This document shows positions 24,219 to 32,612 of a DNA stretch of 43,046 nt, piece after piece. Under the pieces are notes generated by a model, which did not search any database, was not told the DNA's origin, and saw only the letters and a list, made by a program, of their open reading frames with translations. The stretch's first letter is position 1, and every line of letters starts with the position of its first letter. The DNA lies in NCBI GenBank assembly GCA_017501625.1, contig JAFVWO010000075.1, forward strand, positions 1-43,046, read 5' to 3'. Made by a program: the position numbers and the translations under genes. The DNA is from Alistipes sp. GTDB taxonomy: Bacteria > Bacteroidota > Bacteroidia > Bacteroidales > Rikenellaceae.

Positions 24219-25520
24219 CTTTTGGCGGAAGTATATCTGTATAGGCACTCCCGAGAAATCCCACTCCTCACGCAGTTTGTTCTCGAGGAAGCGGCGGTAT
24301 GACTCCTTGATATACTGTGGCAAGTTCACGAAGAAGGCGAACTGCGGTGTCGGTGTCGGCAGCTGCGTGACGTACTTAATCTTGATATACTTACCCTTAG
24401 TCGCTGCGGGGGGATAGTTCTCGATGAGGGGTAGGAAGAAGTCGTTGAGCTCCGACGTAGATATGCGGCGCTTGCGCGACTGATATACGCGGATGGCGGC
24501 CTGCAACACGTCGAGGATACGCTGCTTGTTTATCACCGAGGTGAAGATGATGGGTATGTCGCTGAAGGGTGCAAGCTTCTTCTCGAGGAACTCGCGCCAC
24601 ACCTTCATGGTATTGCTGTCCTTCTCCACCAAGTCCCACTTATTTACCACGATGACACATCCCTTGCGGTTACGCACGATGAGGTTATGTATGTTTAAGT
24701 CCTGCGACTCTATGCCCTGCTCCGCATCGAGCATGAGGATACACACGTCGGAGTTCTCGATAGCACGTATCGAGCGCATCACAGAGTAAAATTCGAGATC
24801 CTCCGTAACCTTACCCTTCTTACGCATACCTGCGGTGTCGATAAGGTAGAAGTCCATGCCGTACATGTTGTAGCGCGTGTGTATCGAGTCGCGCGTGGTA
24901 CCAGCTACGTTGGTTACGATGTTACGCTCCTGACCAAGGAGTGCGTTTGTCATAGAGGACTTACCGACATTCGGACGGCCTACGATGGCAATGCGCGGGA
25001 GTGTTGCATCGTACTCGGCGGTGGTATCCTCGGGAAGGTTGGCAAGGATGGCATCCATCATATCTCCCGTACCGCTACCCGACATTGAGCTTATGCAGTA
25101 GGGCTCGCCAAGGCCCAACGAGTGGAACTCGTGCGAGAAGTATATGAGGTCGTAGGTATCGACCTTATTGCATACGAGCAACACCTTCTTACCCGAGCGG
25201 CGAAGGATGTCGGCCATCATCATATCGAGGTCGGTAATGCCCGTACGCACCTCAACGAGGAAGAGTATAAGGTCGGCCTCGTCGATGGCGAGCATCACCT
25301 GACGACGAATCTCGTCCTCGAAGATATCCTCACTATTCACGGTATAACCACCTGTGTCAATCACCGAGAACTCCTTGCCATTCCAATCAGTCTTACCATA
25401 GTGACGGTCGCGTGTTGTTCCTGCCGTCTCATCGACGATGGCCTGACGCTGGCCAACAAGGCGGTTGAAGAGTGTCGACTTACCGACATTCGGGCGACCT
25501 ACAATAGCTACAAGACTCAT
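24216..25520 (-). CDS. der: Ribosome biogenesis GTPase Der (EngA)
   Basis: A 434-residue double-GTPase needed for 50S ribosomal subunit maturation. The first G domain has [14 protein letters not shown] (P-loop), DTGGY and NKVD; the second has [19 protein letters not shown] and NKWDLV. The C-terminal KH-like domain follows ([11 protein letters not shown]... [26 protein letters not shown]). Length and domain order match Der. It has a minus-strand TATCTTTG box 34 bases upstream. Its stop codon lies in the outer arm of a large palindrome. Confidence 0.97.
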   Translation of the reverse strand: MSLVAIVGRPNVGKSTLFNRLVGQRQAIVDETAGTTRDRHYGKTDWNGKEFSVIDTGGYTVNSEDIFEDEIRRQVMLAIDEADLILFLVEVRTGITDLDMMMADILRRSGKKVLLVCNKVDTYDLIYFSHEFHSLGLGEPYCISSMSGSGTGDMMDAILANLPEDTTAEYDATLPRIAIVGRPNVGKSSMTNALLGQERNIVTNVAGTTRDSIHTRYNMYGMDFYLIDTAGMRKKGKVTEDLEFYSVMRSIRAIENSDVCILMLDAEQGIESQDLNIHNLIVRNRKGCVIVVNKWDLVEKDSNTMKVWREFLEKKLAPFSDIPIIFTSVINKQRILDVLQAAIRVYQSRKRRISTSELNDFFLPLIENYPPAATKGKYIKIKYVTQLPTPTPQFAFFVNLPQYIKESYRRFLENKLREEWDFSGVPIQIYFRQK

Positions 25521-25554
25521 AGTTTACACGTTTATTAATTCTTACAATCGGCCA

Positions 25555-25562
25555 CAAAGATA
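25555..25562 (-). promoter_or_regulatory. -7 box of the der promoter
   Basis: Minus-strand TATCTTTG, 34 bases upstream of the der ATG; no convincing -33 element. Confidence 0.65.
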
Positions 25563-25610
25563 AGTCAAATCCTCGGATTTTGGAAACTTTACAAAATATT
25601 TACTCGATAT

Positions 25611-25642
25611 TTTGGTTTATTTATCTAAAATGAGTACCTTTG
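25611..25642 (+). promoter_or_regulatory. Promoter of the outer-membrane barrel gene
   Basis: TTTG (25611-25614), 20 bases, TACCTTTG (25635-25642). Transcription should begin near 25648. Confidence 0.75.
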
Positions 25643-25695
25643 AAGGATAATATATGAAGCAGGAAGTGAGAGATATAGTAACAAGAGGTCGTGGC

Positions 25696-26355
25696 ATGCG
25701 CATAATGCGGGGCATTATGGCTCTGATTGTTACGGCCGTAGCCCTACTATCGACCACGAGAGTGGAGGCTCAACATTCGCACCAAGATTACACCTTCCAC
25801 CCCATTGAGGGCACGCACCACGAGGCACCCAAGATACGCATGGAGTGGGGCGTGGGCATAGGCGGGGCCTATACCGGCATACGCAGCATATCCACATCGG
25901 ATGTTAAGCTGAAGCCGCGCTTCGGCTTTCAAGGGCATCTCGACATGGCTGTACGCTTCGGGCGCAACTTCGCCTTGGAGACGGAGATAGCCTACGAGGG
26001 AGGCTCGGTAGATGCCGCCACAGAGCAGGTGGAGCATAGGGTGAGGACACGCACGATAGATATTCCCGTGTTGCTGTCGCTACGTTTTGCAAACAATAGG
26101 ATACGTCTATCGGCAGGCCCTGTATTTACGGTGATGAGCCGCACAGAGTATACACACGAGGGTGAGGTTATGTTCTACGGCCCCATGCAGCCTACATGGA
26201 ACATCGCCGGAGGCATAGGCATAGGCGTAGGTCGTCACTTCATCATCGAGGCACGATACATACACGCCTTGGTCGACACCGTAAATCAATTTCAGGGTGT
26301 TGAGTTCAGCACACGTCCATACAAGATTACAGCAGGTGTGACGGTGCTATTCTAA
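25696..26355 (+). CDS. Outer-membrane beta-barrel protein (PorT-like)
   Basis: A 219-residue protein with a signal peptide (MRIMRGIMALIVTAVALLSTTRVEA) and a small beta-barrel of alternating hydrophobic strands (MEWGVGIGGAYTGIRS, GFQGHLDMAVRFGRNFALETEIAYE, IRLSAGPVFTVMSRTEY, WNIAGGIGIGVGRHFIIEARYIHAL). It ends in a strand with terminal Phe (KITAGVTVLF), as expected for barrel insertion. It belongs to the broad PorT/outer-membrane protein beta-barrel group. An in-frame ATG at 25654 adds 14 charged residues but lies only about 6 bases from the predicted transcription start, so 25696 is preferred. Followed at 10 bp by phoH. Confidence 0.85.
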   Translation: MRIMRGIMALIVTAVALLSTTRVEAQHSHQDYTFHPIEGTHHEAPKIRMEWGVGIGGAYTGIRSISTSDVKLKPRFGFQGHLDMAVRFGRNFALETEIAYEGGSVDAATEQVEHRVRTRTIDIPVLLSLRFANNRIRLSAGPVFTVMSRTEYTHEGEVMFYGPMQPTWNIAGGIGIGVGRHFIIEARYIHALVDTVNQFQGVEFSTRPYKITAGVTVLF

Positions 26356-26365
26356 GAGAGTTATT

Positions 26366-27361
26366 ATGAGCGAGGAGATTACAAAGGAGATACTTATTGA
26401 GGGGGTTGATGCCCGCGAGTTATACGGAGCACAGGATGCCTACTTGGAGCAGATGCGCGAGCTATGTCCCAAGCTAAAGATTGTGGCACGTGGCGACAAG
26501 ATTAAGGCCTTGGGCGCCAAGAGCGACGTGGCGGCCTTCGAGCGCAGGATGAATGCCTTGGTAGACTACTACGTCAAGTATGGCCACATATCGTCGGAGG
26601 TGGTATCGCAGGCATTCTCTTCGAGCCTCTCGGAGCTGAGCGCCGAGCCTCCGGCCGTGGATAAGGATGTCATCGTCTACGGCAACAACGGAGCGATAAT
26701 ACGTGCCCGCACAATAAACCAGCAGCGCCTTGTCAAGCAGGCCGAGAGGTGCGACCTCATGTTTGCCGTGGGCCCCGCAGGCTCGGGTAAGACGTACACG
26801 GCCATAGCCCTCGCTGTGCGAGCACTCAAGGAGCGCGAAGTGCGACGTATAATCCTCACACGCCCCGCGGTGGAGGCGGGAGAGAAGCTCGGCTTCCTGC
26901 CGGGCGACATGAAGGAGAAGCTCGACCCCTATTTGCAGCCGTTGTACGACGCGCTGAACGACATGATTCCCGCCGCCAAGCTCCAGAAATTCTTGGAGGA
27001 GGGCACGGTGCAGATAGCACCCCTTGCGTATATGCGTGGACGTACTCTCGACAACGCCTTTGTCATCCTCGACGAGGCTCAGAATACGACACTATCGCAG
27101 ATAAAGATGTTCCTCACGCGCATGGGGCGCAATGCCAAGTTCATCGTCACGGGCGATGTCACACAGATAGACCTTCCACGCCGCTCCGACAGCGGTCTTA
27201 CGCGAGCGATGGATACGTTACGCAATATTGAGGGCATAGGCATCGTTGAATTCGACAAACGCGACATCGTGCGCCACCGCTTGGTGAAGTATATCGTAGA
27301 TGCCTTCGACAAGCGCGAGGAGCTCGAAAATGGACTTAGAAATAAGCATGACGACAACTAA
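26366..27361 (+). CDS. phoH: PhoH-family P-loop ATPase
   Basis: A 331-residue cytoplasmic PhoH/YbeZ ATPase linked to RNA metabolism and ribosome-associated functions. It has an N-terminal KH-like region (about 1-100), Walker A GPAGSGKTYTA, RIILTRPAVEAGEKLGFLPGD, and Walker B-type FVILDEAQNTTLSQIKMFLTRMG, with GDVTQIDLP, all hallmark PhoH motifs. Length matches the family. It lies 10 bp after the barrel gene and 46 bp before pepD. Confidence 0.95.
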   Translation: MSEEITKEILIEGVDARELYGAQDAYLEQMRELCPKLKIVARGDKIKALGAKSDVAAFERRMNALVDYYVKYGHISSEVVSQAFSSSLSELSAEPPAVDKDVIVYGNNGAIIRARTINQQRLVKQAERCDLMFAVGPAGSGKTYTAIALAVRALKEREVRRIILTRPAVEAGEKLGFLPGDMKEKLDPYLQPLYDALNDMIPAAKLQKFLEEGTVQIAPLAYMRGRTLDNAFVILDEAQNTTLSQIKMFLTRMGRNAKFIVTGDVTQIDLPRRSDSGLTRAMDTLRNIEGIGIVEFDKRDIVRHRLVKYIVDAFDKREELENGLRNKHDDN

Positions 27362-27407
27362 ACAACAGATAACAAATAACTATAACTAATAATTAACAAC
27401 TAAAACT

Positions 27408-28871
27408 ATGGACAAGAATTTGAAAGGTTTGAAGCCGGCACTCGTGTGGAAGCACTTTGCCGAGATTTGCAACATCCCCCACCCCTCGCACGAGGAGGAT
27501 GCCATCCGTGCATATATAGTTAAGTGGGCCGAGGAGCTCGGCTTGGAGCATAAGGTTGACGAGGCTCAGAACGTATACGTCTACAAGCCCGCGACACCCG
27601 GCATGGAGGACCGCAAGGGTATCATCATGCAGGCACACACCGACATGGTGCCTCAGAAGAACAACGACAAGGAGTTCAACTTCTCGACCGACCCTATCGA
27701 GGCATATATCGATGGCGAGTGGGTTACGGCTAACGGCACGACGCTGGGTGCCGACAACGGCATAGGCCTCGCTGCGGCAATGGCTGCGATGGAGGATACA
27801 GAGCTTGTTCACGGCCCGCTGGAGTGCCTCTTCACGGCAACCGAGGAGACGGGCATGGATGGCGCCTTTGGTCTTAAGGGCGGCATGCTCAAGGGCGACA
27901 TTCTCCTCAACCTCGACTCGGAGACCGAGGGCGAGTTGTACGTTGGTTGCGCCGGAGGTATGGATGTAAACGTGACGTTCAAGTACAAGGAGCAGCCTTT
28001 GGAGGGTAAGTTCGCGGCATACAAGGTTACGGTCAAGGGTCTTAAGGGTGGTCACTCGGGCATTCAGATAGGCACACAGCGCGCCAATGCCAACAAGGTG
28101 TTGTTCCGCCTGTTACGTCAGGAGACAGAATCATACGGCTTGGAGCTTGCATCGGTTGAGGGTGGTAATATGCGTAATGCCATACCTCGCGAGGCGTGGG
28201 CTATCGTCGTTGTACGCGAGGCCGAGAAGGCTATCTTCGAGGCTAACGTGAAGTCATACGAGAAGGTTATCATCAAGGAGTTTGAGGGCATTGAGGACTC
28301 AATCGAAATCTTCGCCGAGCCTATCGAGTGCCCCAAGGCTATAATCCCGCACCTTGAGTCACACTCGCTCATTCGTGCCGTATGTGGTTGTCCCAATGGT
28401 GTGCAGCGCATGTCGACAGCTATGGAGGGTCTTGTGCAGACATCGTCAAACCTCGCCATCGTAGCATCTACAGGCACGACAATCGAGGTTAAGTGCTTGT
28501 TGCGCTCGTCGGTAGACACGGAGAAGGGTGAGTTGGCAGGTGCCATCTCTTCAGTTTTCGAGTTGGCAGGTGCCGACGTGGAGCTCTCGGGCTCATATAG
28601 CGGTTGGAACCCCAACATGAAGTCGCCCATCCTCCACACCATGCTCGAGTCATACGAGAAGCTCTATGGCGTGAAGCCCGCTGTTACGGCTATCCACGCA
28701 GGCTTGGAGTGCGGCATCATCGGTGCGAAGTACCCGGGTATGGATATGATTTCGTTTGGTCCTACAATCTGCTACCCCCACTCTCCCGATGAGAAGGTAG
28801 AGATTGCCTCGGTAGAGAAGTTCTACGACTTCCTCCTCAACACCCTTCGCAACGCCCCCAAGAAGGCATAA
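27408..28871 (+). CDS. pepD: Aminoacyl-histidine dipeptidase (PepD, M20)
   Basis: A 487-residue M20-family metallo-dipeptidase that cleaves Xaa-His and other dipeptides in the cytoplasm. Zinc-site motifs are QAHTDMVPQ, LGADNGIGLAAAMA, TATEETGMDGAFG (catalytic Glu) and LNLDSETEGE. The lid domain carries KGGHSGIQIG, and the last metal site is AIHAGLECGIIG. Length and order match E. coli PepD. No signal peptide. It lies 46 bp after phoH and 12 bp before the lipid kinase. Confidence 0.96.
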   Translation: MDKNLKGLKPALVWKHFAEICNIPHPSHEEDAIRAYIVKWAEELGLEHKVDEAQNVYVYKPATPGMEDRKGIIMQAHTDMVPQKNNDKEFNFSTDPIEAYIDGEWVTANGTTLGADNGIGLAAAMAAMEDTELVHGPLECLFTATEETGMDGAFGLKGGMLKGDILLNLDSETEGELYVGCAGGMDVNVTFKYKEQPLEGKFAAYKVTVKGLKGGHSGIQIGTQRANANKVLFRLLRQETESYGLELASVEGGNMRNAIPREAWAIVVVREAEKAIFEANVKSYEKVIIKEFEGIEDSIEIFAEPIECPKAIIPHLESHSLIRAVCGCPNGVQRMSTAMEGLVQTSSNLAIVASTGTTIEVKCLLRSSVDTEKGELAGAISSVFELAGADVELSGSYSGWNPNMKSPILHTMLESYEKLYGVKPAVTAIHAGLECGIIGAKYPGMDMISFGPTICYPHSPDEKVEIASVEKFYDFLLNTLRNAPKKA

Positions 28872-28883
28872 TCGAAGTGCACG

Positions 28884-29885
28884 ATGAAGTCGCAGACGTT
28901 GGATAGGCCTACGGTTGTAGGTGACGTCAAGTGGTTCGTAGTCGTCAACCCCATTGCCGGCTCAGGCAAGGGGTTGGACGACTACCCTCTTATCTCTAAA
29001 CTACTGCGCGACAACGGCATACGCTGCGAGGCGGTATTTACCGAGCATAAGTGGCATGCTACGGAGCTCACGGTATCGGCCGTAGAACAGGGCTACAGAC
29101 ATATCATCGTCGTGGGTGGCGATGGCACGCTGCACGAGGTTGTCAACGGCGTATTCATCCAGAAACATGTCGCTCCCACGGATGTAACCATCGCGGTTAT
29201 CGCCGTAGGTACGGGCAACGACTGGATACGAATGTACGGCATACCCAAACGCTATGCAGAGGCTATACGCGCACTGAAGGAGGGCTACACCTTTCTTCAA
29301 GATGTCTCGGAGGTGGAGTACGAGGAGGCGCACTATCGTCAAACACGATATATGGCCAATGTCGCGGGCTTAGGCTTCGATGCCGAGGTTATACGCCACT
29401 ACCAACACCGCAAGGCTAAGGGTCGCACGGGCAAGGCTGCATATCTGTGGAGCATGCTGCAAACATTCTTCAAGCACAAGTCCGCAGGCGTAAAAATATG
29501 GATCGACGACAAGCTTATCTCGAATAGTTTTCTCTTTAGCATAGCTATCGGTGTATGTAAGTACAACGGTGGCGGTATTCAGCAGCTTCCGAATGCTGTG
29601 TCGGATGATGGCCTGCTGGACATCACGATGATACGCCCGGTACACTGGTGGCATGTGGTATTCCGCATACGTCGCCTCTTCAATGGTACGATTTACTCTA
29701 TCGGTCATGTAACGCATACGCAGGGTCGCAAGGTGCGCATAGAGTCGTCGCCCGATAGTCGCTTGGAGATTGATGGCGAGCTCTTCGGTGTCACACCCGT
29801 GGAGTTCCGCGTGCGCCACCGCGAGGTGCGTGTTATTGTCAACAAGTCATTCTTGGACAAGGTGAGCAAACAGACTACGAGATAA
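28884..29885 (+). CDS. Diacylglycerol/lipid kinase family protein (YegS/DagK-like)
   Basis: A 333-residue lipid kinase of the DAGK catalytic-domain family that phosphorylates diacylglycerol or a related lipid. Motifs are VVVNPIAGSGKG (nucleotide binding), VVGGDGTLHEVVNG (GGDGT signature), VGTGNDWIR and, near the C-terminus, DGELFGVTPVEFRVRHREVRV. The insertion point of the second MITE is at the stop codon: coding ends ...CAG ACT ACG AGA, and the TA-A of the stop is the first bases of the element. The reading frame therefore ends correctly, and the protein appears complete. Confidence 0.93.
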   Translation: MKSQTLDRPTVVGDVKWFVVVNPIAGSGKGLDDYPLISKLLRDNGIRCEAVFTEHKWHATELTVSAVEQGYRHIIVVGGDGTLHEVVNGVFIQKHVAPTDVTIAVIAVGTGNDWIRMYGIPKRYAEAIRALKEGYTFLQDVSEVEYEEAHYRQTRYMANVAGLGFDAEVIRHYQHRKAKGRTGKAAYLWSMLQTFFKHKSAGVKIWIDDKLISNSFLFSIAIGVCKYNGGGIQQLPNAVSDDGLLDITMIRPVHWWHVVFRIRRLFNGTIYSIGHVTHTQGRKVRIESSPDSRLEIDGELFGVTPVEFRVRHREVRVIVNKSFLDKVSKQTTR

Positions 29886-30193
29886 TATTGTCCTATATAA
29901 TTTTCTTTTGTGAAGCTACGCTTCTATTTTAGGACAATAGATGCCCTGTAAATATATTAACAGGCATCTATCGCCCTAAAAAACCCACCTACGGTGTGCA
30001 CAAAAGCAAAATTATTCACAATGTTAATATACTGACACTCATTATTATATAGAGATATATTTACATTCCCTCCAAACCTCCCTTTGACAAAGGGAGGCTT
30101 GTGGCAAGGCTACACCTTGCTCGCCTACGGCGAAGGTGATTGCCGGATATTGAGAATATTGTTATAGTGCATGTTTTATTTAGGATAATATTG
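29883..30193 (-). mobile_element. MITE-like element, copy 2 (311 bp, inverted)
   Basis: Reverse-orientation copy of the element at 9429-9753, alignable over its whole length. Shared parts are GGCGAGCAAGG, CCTCCCTTT...AAAGGGAGGTTTGGAGGG, the TTTTGCTTTTGTGC core, the AGATG-type hairpin and the ATAGAAGC-x-TAGCTTCAC tail. Ends are TAATATTGTCC and GGATAATATTG. The flanks ACTACGAGA (29874-29882) and ACTCCGAGA (30194-30202) are a 9-bp target duplication with one mismatch. The duplication places the element in the lipid kinase stop codon. Confidence 0.85.
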
Positions 30194-30229
30194 ACTCCGA
30201 GATAATCTGCGACACACCTATATTTATTT

Positions 30230-30270
30230 AGACAACAATAGCCGAGTGAAGTTCTCGGCTATTGTTGTCT
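30230..30270. terminator. Perfect 17-bp hairpin
   Basis: Stem 30230-30246 with 30254-30270, loop TGAAGTT. There is no U-run on the plus strand, so it is not a typical rho-independent terminator; it may still end the der-side transcript, or be a structural repeat. It lies between the MITE and the promoter of the lipoprotein locus. Confidence 0.6.
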
Positions 30271-30297
30271 AAATATATAAAAAAGATGTCTTTTGTA

Positions 30298-30328
30298 GTT
30301 GTATGTTAACTTTTTTTTACTACTTTTG
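30298..30328 (+). promoter_or_regulatory. Promoter of the lipoprotein/IdeS locus
   Basis: GTTG (30298-30301), 19 bases, TACTTTTG (30321-30328). The start codon is about 90 bases downstream, after an AT-rich leader. Confidence 0.75.
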
Positions 30329-30417
30329 CCAAATAGAATGGTGTAGAGTATACATATAGATATATTTGACATAGAAGTATAGAACAAATAACCAAAAAAC
30401 ATTAATTTAAAAAGACC

Positions 30418-32547
30418 ATGAGAAAAACTTTACTAATCTGTTCGTTCCTCATTGCTGCGCTTTGCATGATTGGTTGCGGCGAGGATGAGGGCATCAAGAA
30501 CAATCAAAACCAGCCCGAGGAGGTACCCGGCCCCGATACACCGGAGGACCCCGAGAATCCCAATGGACCTGAAGAGCCTGAAGAGCCTGAAGAGCCTGAA
30601 GAGCCCAATGAGCCCGAGAAGCCCAAGAAGCCTGAGATTACAGTCACAGAGGTAATGGTAACATTCTTCAGCTACACCTTCGAGTTGACGACAACAATAG
30701 AGGGTGAGTATGGTTTCATCTGCGTTAAGGAGGGCTTCGAAGTACCTATGTTCCAAGACTGGTTTGCAAGCAACTCAGGTGATATTACCGACAAGGAGAC
30801 TATCACCATCGATAATCTTAACGACAACACGGACTACAACCTCTACGTAGTGCTCAGAAGCAAGGACGATGGCACGTATAGCGACCCCAAGAAGGTGTCG
30901 TTCACAACGCCTGATGACGGAGAGGAGAGCCCTATTATTGTCGAGAATGTGACCTACGACACTATCACCTTTACGATTAACATCGCCGGAAGCTACGTAT
31001 TCCAGTGCATAGACAAGGCATACCTTGAGTATATGAACGTGGCTCCCGAGGTTTACATCCAAACTGAAGGTATCGGTGTGCCCGCAACGGGTTACAACAC
31101 TGTTGAGTGGTACGATGGTGGTAAGTATGGCGATTACGACATGCGTGTTCGCGAGGATAGCGACTACTACATTATCGCTGCCATCACCGAAGGAAAGACT
31201 GTCGTCACCGATCAGATTTTCATTAGCGAAACAAGAACACCCAAGCGTCCTCAATCGACTGCCGGCTTGACCACGGAGCTTAAGAATATCACCTCTACGA
31301 GCGTGACCATTGCAACGACTCCCACAAGTAGCGTATCGCAGTACTACGTATATGTACGCGACAAGGAGTGGGCTGATGGCATCGTCGAGGGCTATGGCGA
31401 GAGCATGCTCGCAACACTCGTGAAGTACCCCAGCGCTGGTGCATGGAATCTCACGGGTGACAACGAGGATACATGGGGTGGCCTTAGTCCCAATACGGAG
31501 TACTACTGTATGATTGTTGTCATGGACAGCAGCGGTGCAGAGTCGTTTGCCAAGTATGACTTCGTCACAAGTCAGTCTACATTGCCTGCTCCCTCGGTTG
31601 AGCTATCGATGACTCGCCCCCAGGAGAACAGCGATAACACCTTGGCTATCAATATCTACTCGGAGGATGCCAGCAGCGTGCGCGTTGCCTTCGAGCCTAA
31701 GGGCGACATCGCCGTGTTGCGCAAGGACGGCATGACAGATGAAGCCATCCTTAAGGACAAGGGCTACGACCTCTCAGCATCGGAGGTTGAGGCTGTACGC
31801 ACAACAGGTCTTAGCATGAAGGTCGAGGAGTTGTATCCCTCGGTCGAGTATGTAGCCATCGTTGGTGTTAAGAACTCGGAGCAGACGCAGACACTCAAGG
31901 TTACGACCATGTCTACATCTGCTAAGCCCGTGCCTGCACGTGTTGAGTCGGACCTCTTCACATCGCTTCTCGGCGAGTGGGAGGTGTCGTACACGCTCCA
32001 GCAGTTCAACCTTCAGAATGTATCAATCGAGGGTGCTCGTGTAACCATAGCTCAGGGTGCTGATGCTACTACCGAGAAGCGCTACCGCGAGCAGAACCGT
32101 CTTGTCATTCTTAACTGGCCCTTCAATGTTACGGCACAGGGCGTACACGATGCTCCCGTAATGCAGAGCCCTGAGAAGCTTATGAATTACGACCCCGACT
32201 ACTGGGGAGCATATCCCGAGCTCGCATACCGCGACTACGGTCCCAAGATCTTCTTGGAGATTGGTGCCGGCGACGTTGTCACCGTACCCACGGCACGCAA
32301 CGAGTACCTCTACAACTGGTCGGCAGAGGATGGTATATTCTACTTCTTCGGTTGCGACCTTAACAATCAGTTCACTGCACCTGCAACATTCCCCGTGACG
32401 ATTTCGGCAGATGGCAACACCATCACCATCGGCACACACAAAGCCGGCGCAGAGTTCAACTATGGCTCATATCGTCCCGCGGTATTCCGCAATCAGGAGC
32501 CTTGGGCGATTGCCACGAGCGACATCGTACTTAAGCGCGTAAAATAA
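30418..32547 (+). CDS. Surface lipoprotein with acidic Pro-Glu linker and Fn3-like domains
   Basis: A 709-residue lipoprotein: signal sequence MRKTLLICSFLIAALCMIGC with Cys20, followed by acidic GEDEG, similar to the surface-export signal of Bacteroidetes lipoproteins. Residues about 33-65 are a Pro/Glu repeat (four EEP-type units encoded by tandem GAAGAGCCT). Then three or four fibronectin III-like beta domains (PEITVTEVMVTFFSYTFELT..., NVTYDTITFTINIAGSYVF..., LKNITSTSVTIATTPTSSVSQYY...NTEYYCMIVV). A distinct C-terminal domain (about 515-709, starting LLGEWEVSYTLQQF) is lipocalin-like in its GxW start. No enzyme motif. It heads a locus with two IdeS-like proteases and may be their adhesion or substrate-capture partner, by inference only. 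Confidence 0.82.
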   Translation: MRKTLLICSFLIAALCMIGCGEDEGIKNNQNQPEEVPGPDTPEDPENPNGPEEPEEPEEPEEPNEPEKPKKPEITVTEVMVTFFSYTFELTTTIEGEYGFICVKEGFEVPMFQDWFASNSGDITDKETITIDNLNDNTDYNLYVVLRSKDDGTYSDPKKVSFTTPDDGEESPIIVENVTYDTITFTINIAGSYVFQCIDKAYLEYMNVAPEVYIQTEGIGVPATGYNTVEWYDGGKYGDYDMRVREDSDYYIIAAITEGKTVVTDQIFISETRTPKRPQSTAGLTTELKNITSTSVTIATTPTSSVSQYYVYVRDKEWADGIVEGYGESMLATLVKYPSAGAWNLTGDNEDTWGGLSPNTEYYCMIVVMDSSGAESFAKYDFVTSQSTLPAPSVELSMTRPQENSDNTLAINIYSEDASSVRVAFEPKGDIAVLRKDGMTDEAILKDKGYDLSASEVEAVRTTGLSMKVEELYPSVEYVAIVGVKNSEQTQTLKVTTMSTSAKPVPARVESDLFTSLLGEWEVSYTLQQFNLQNVSIEGARVTIAQGADATTEKRYREQNRLVILNWPFNVTAQGVHDAPVMQSPEKLMNYDPDYWGAYPELAYRDYGPKIFLEIGAGDVVTVPTARNEYLYNWSAEDGIFYFFGCDLNNQFTAPATFPVTISADGNTITIGTHKAGAEFNYGSYRPAVFRNQEPWAIATSDIVLKRVK

Positions 32548-32560
32548 AGCAACTTAACAT

Positions 32561-32594
32561 GATATATAGCGGGGTGCAAGCCCTGCTATATATC
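32561..32594 (+). terminator. Hairpin between the Fn3 lipoprotein and IdeS-like gene 1
   Basis: GATATATAGC (32561-32570) pairs with 32585-32594, with an extra GGG/CCC in between. There is no U-tract; it may attenuate or stabilise RNA rather than terminate. No promoter is visible before the next gene, so read-through is likely. Confidence 0.5.
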
Positions 32595-32612
32595 TAAAAT
32601 CACAGATACGAC

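Noticed and set aside
30571-30606. Phase-variation switch by frameshift
   Set aside because: The repeat unit is 9 bases, so slippage keeps the frame; it can change length but not turn the gene off.
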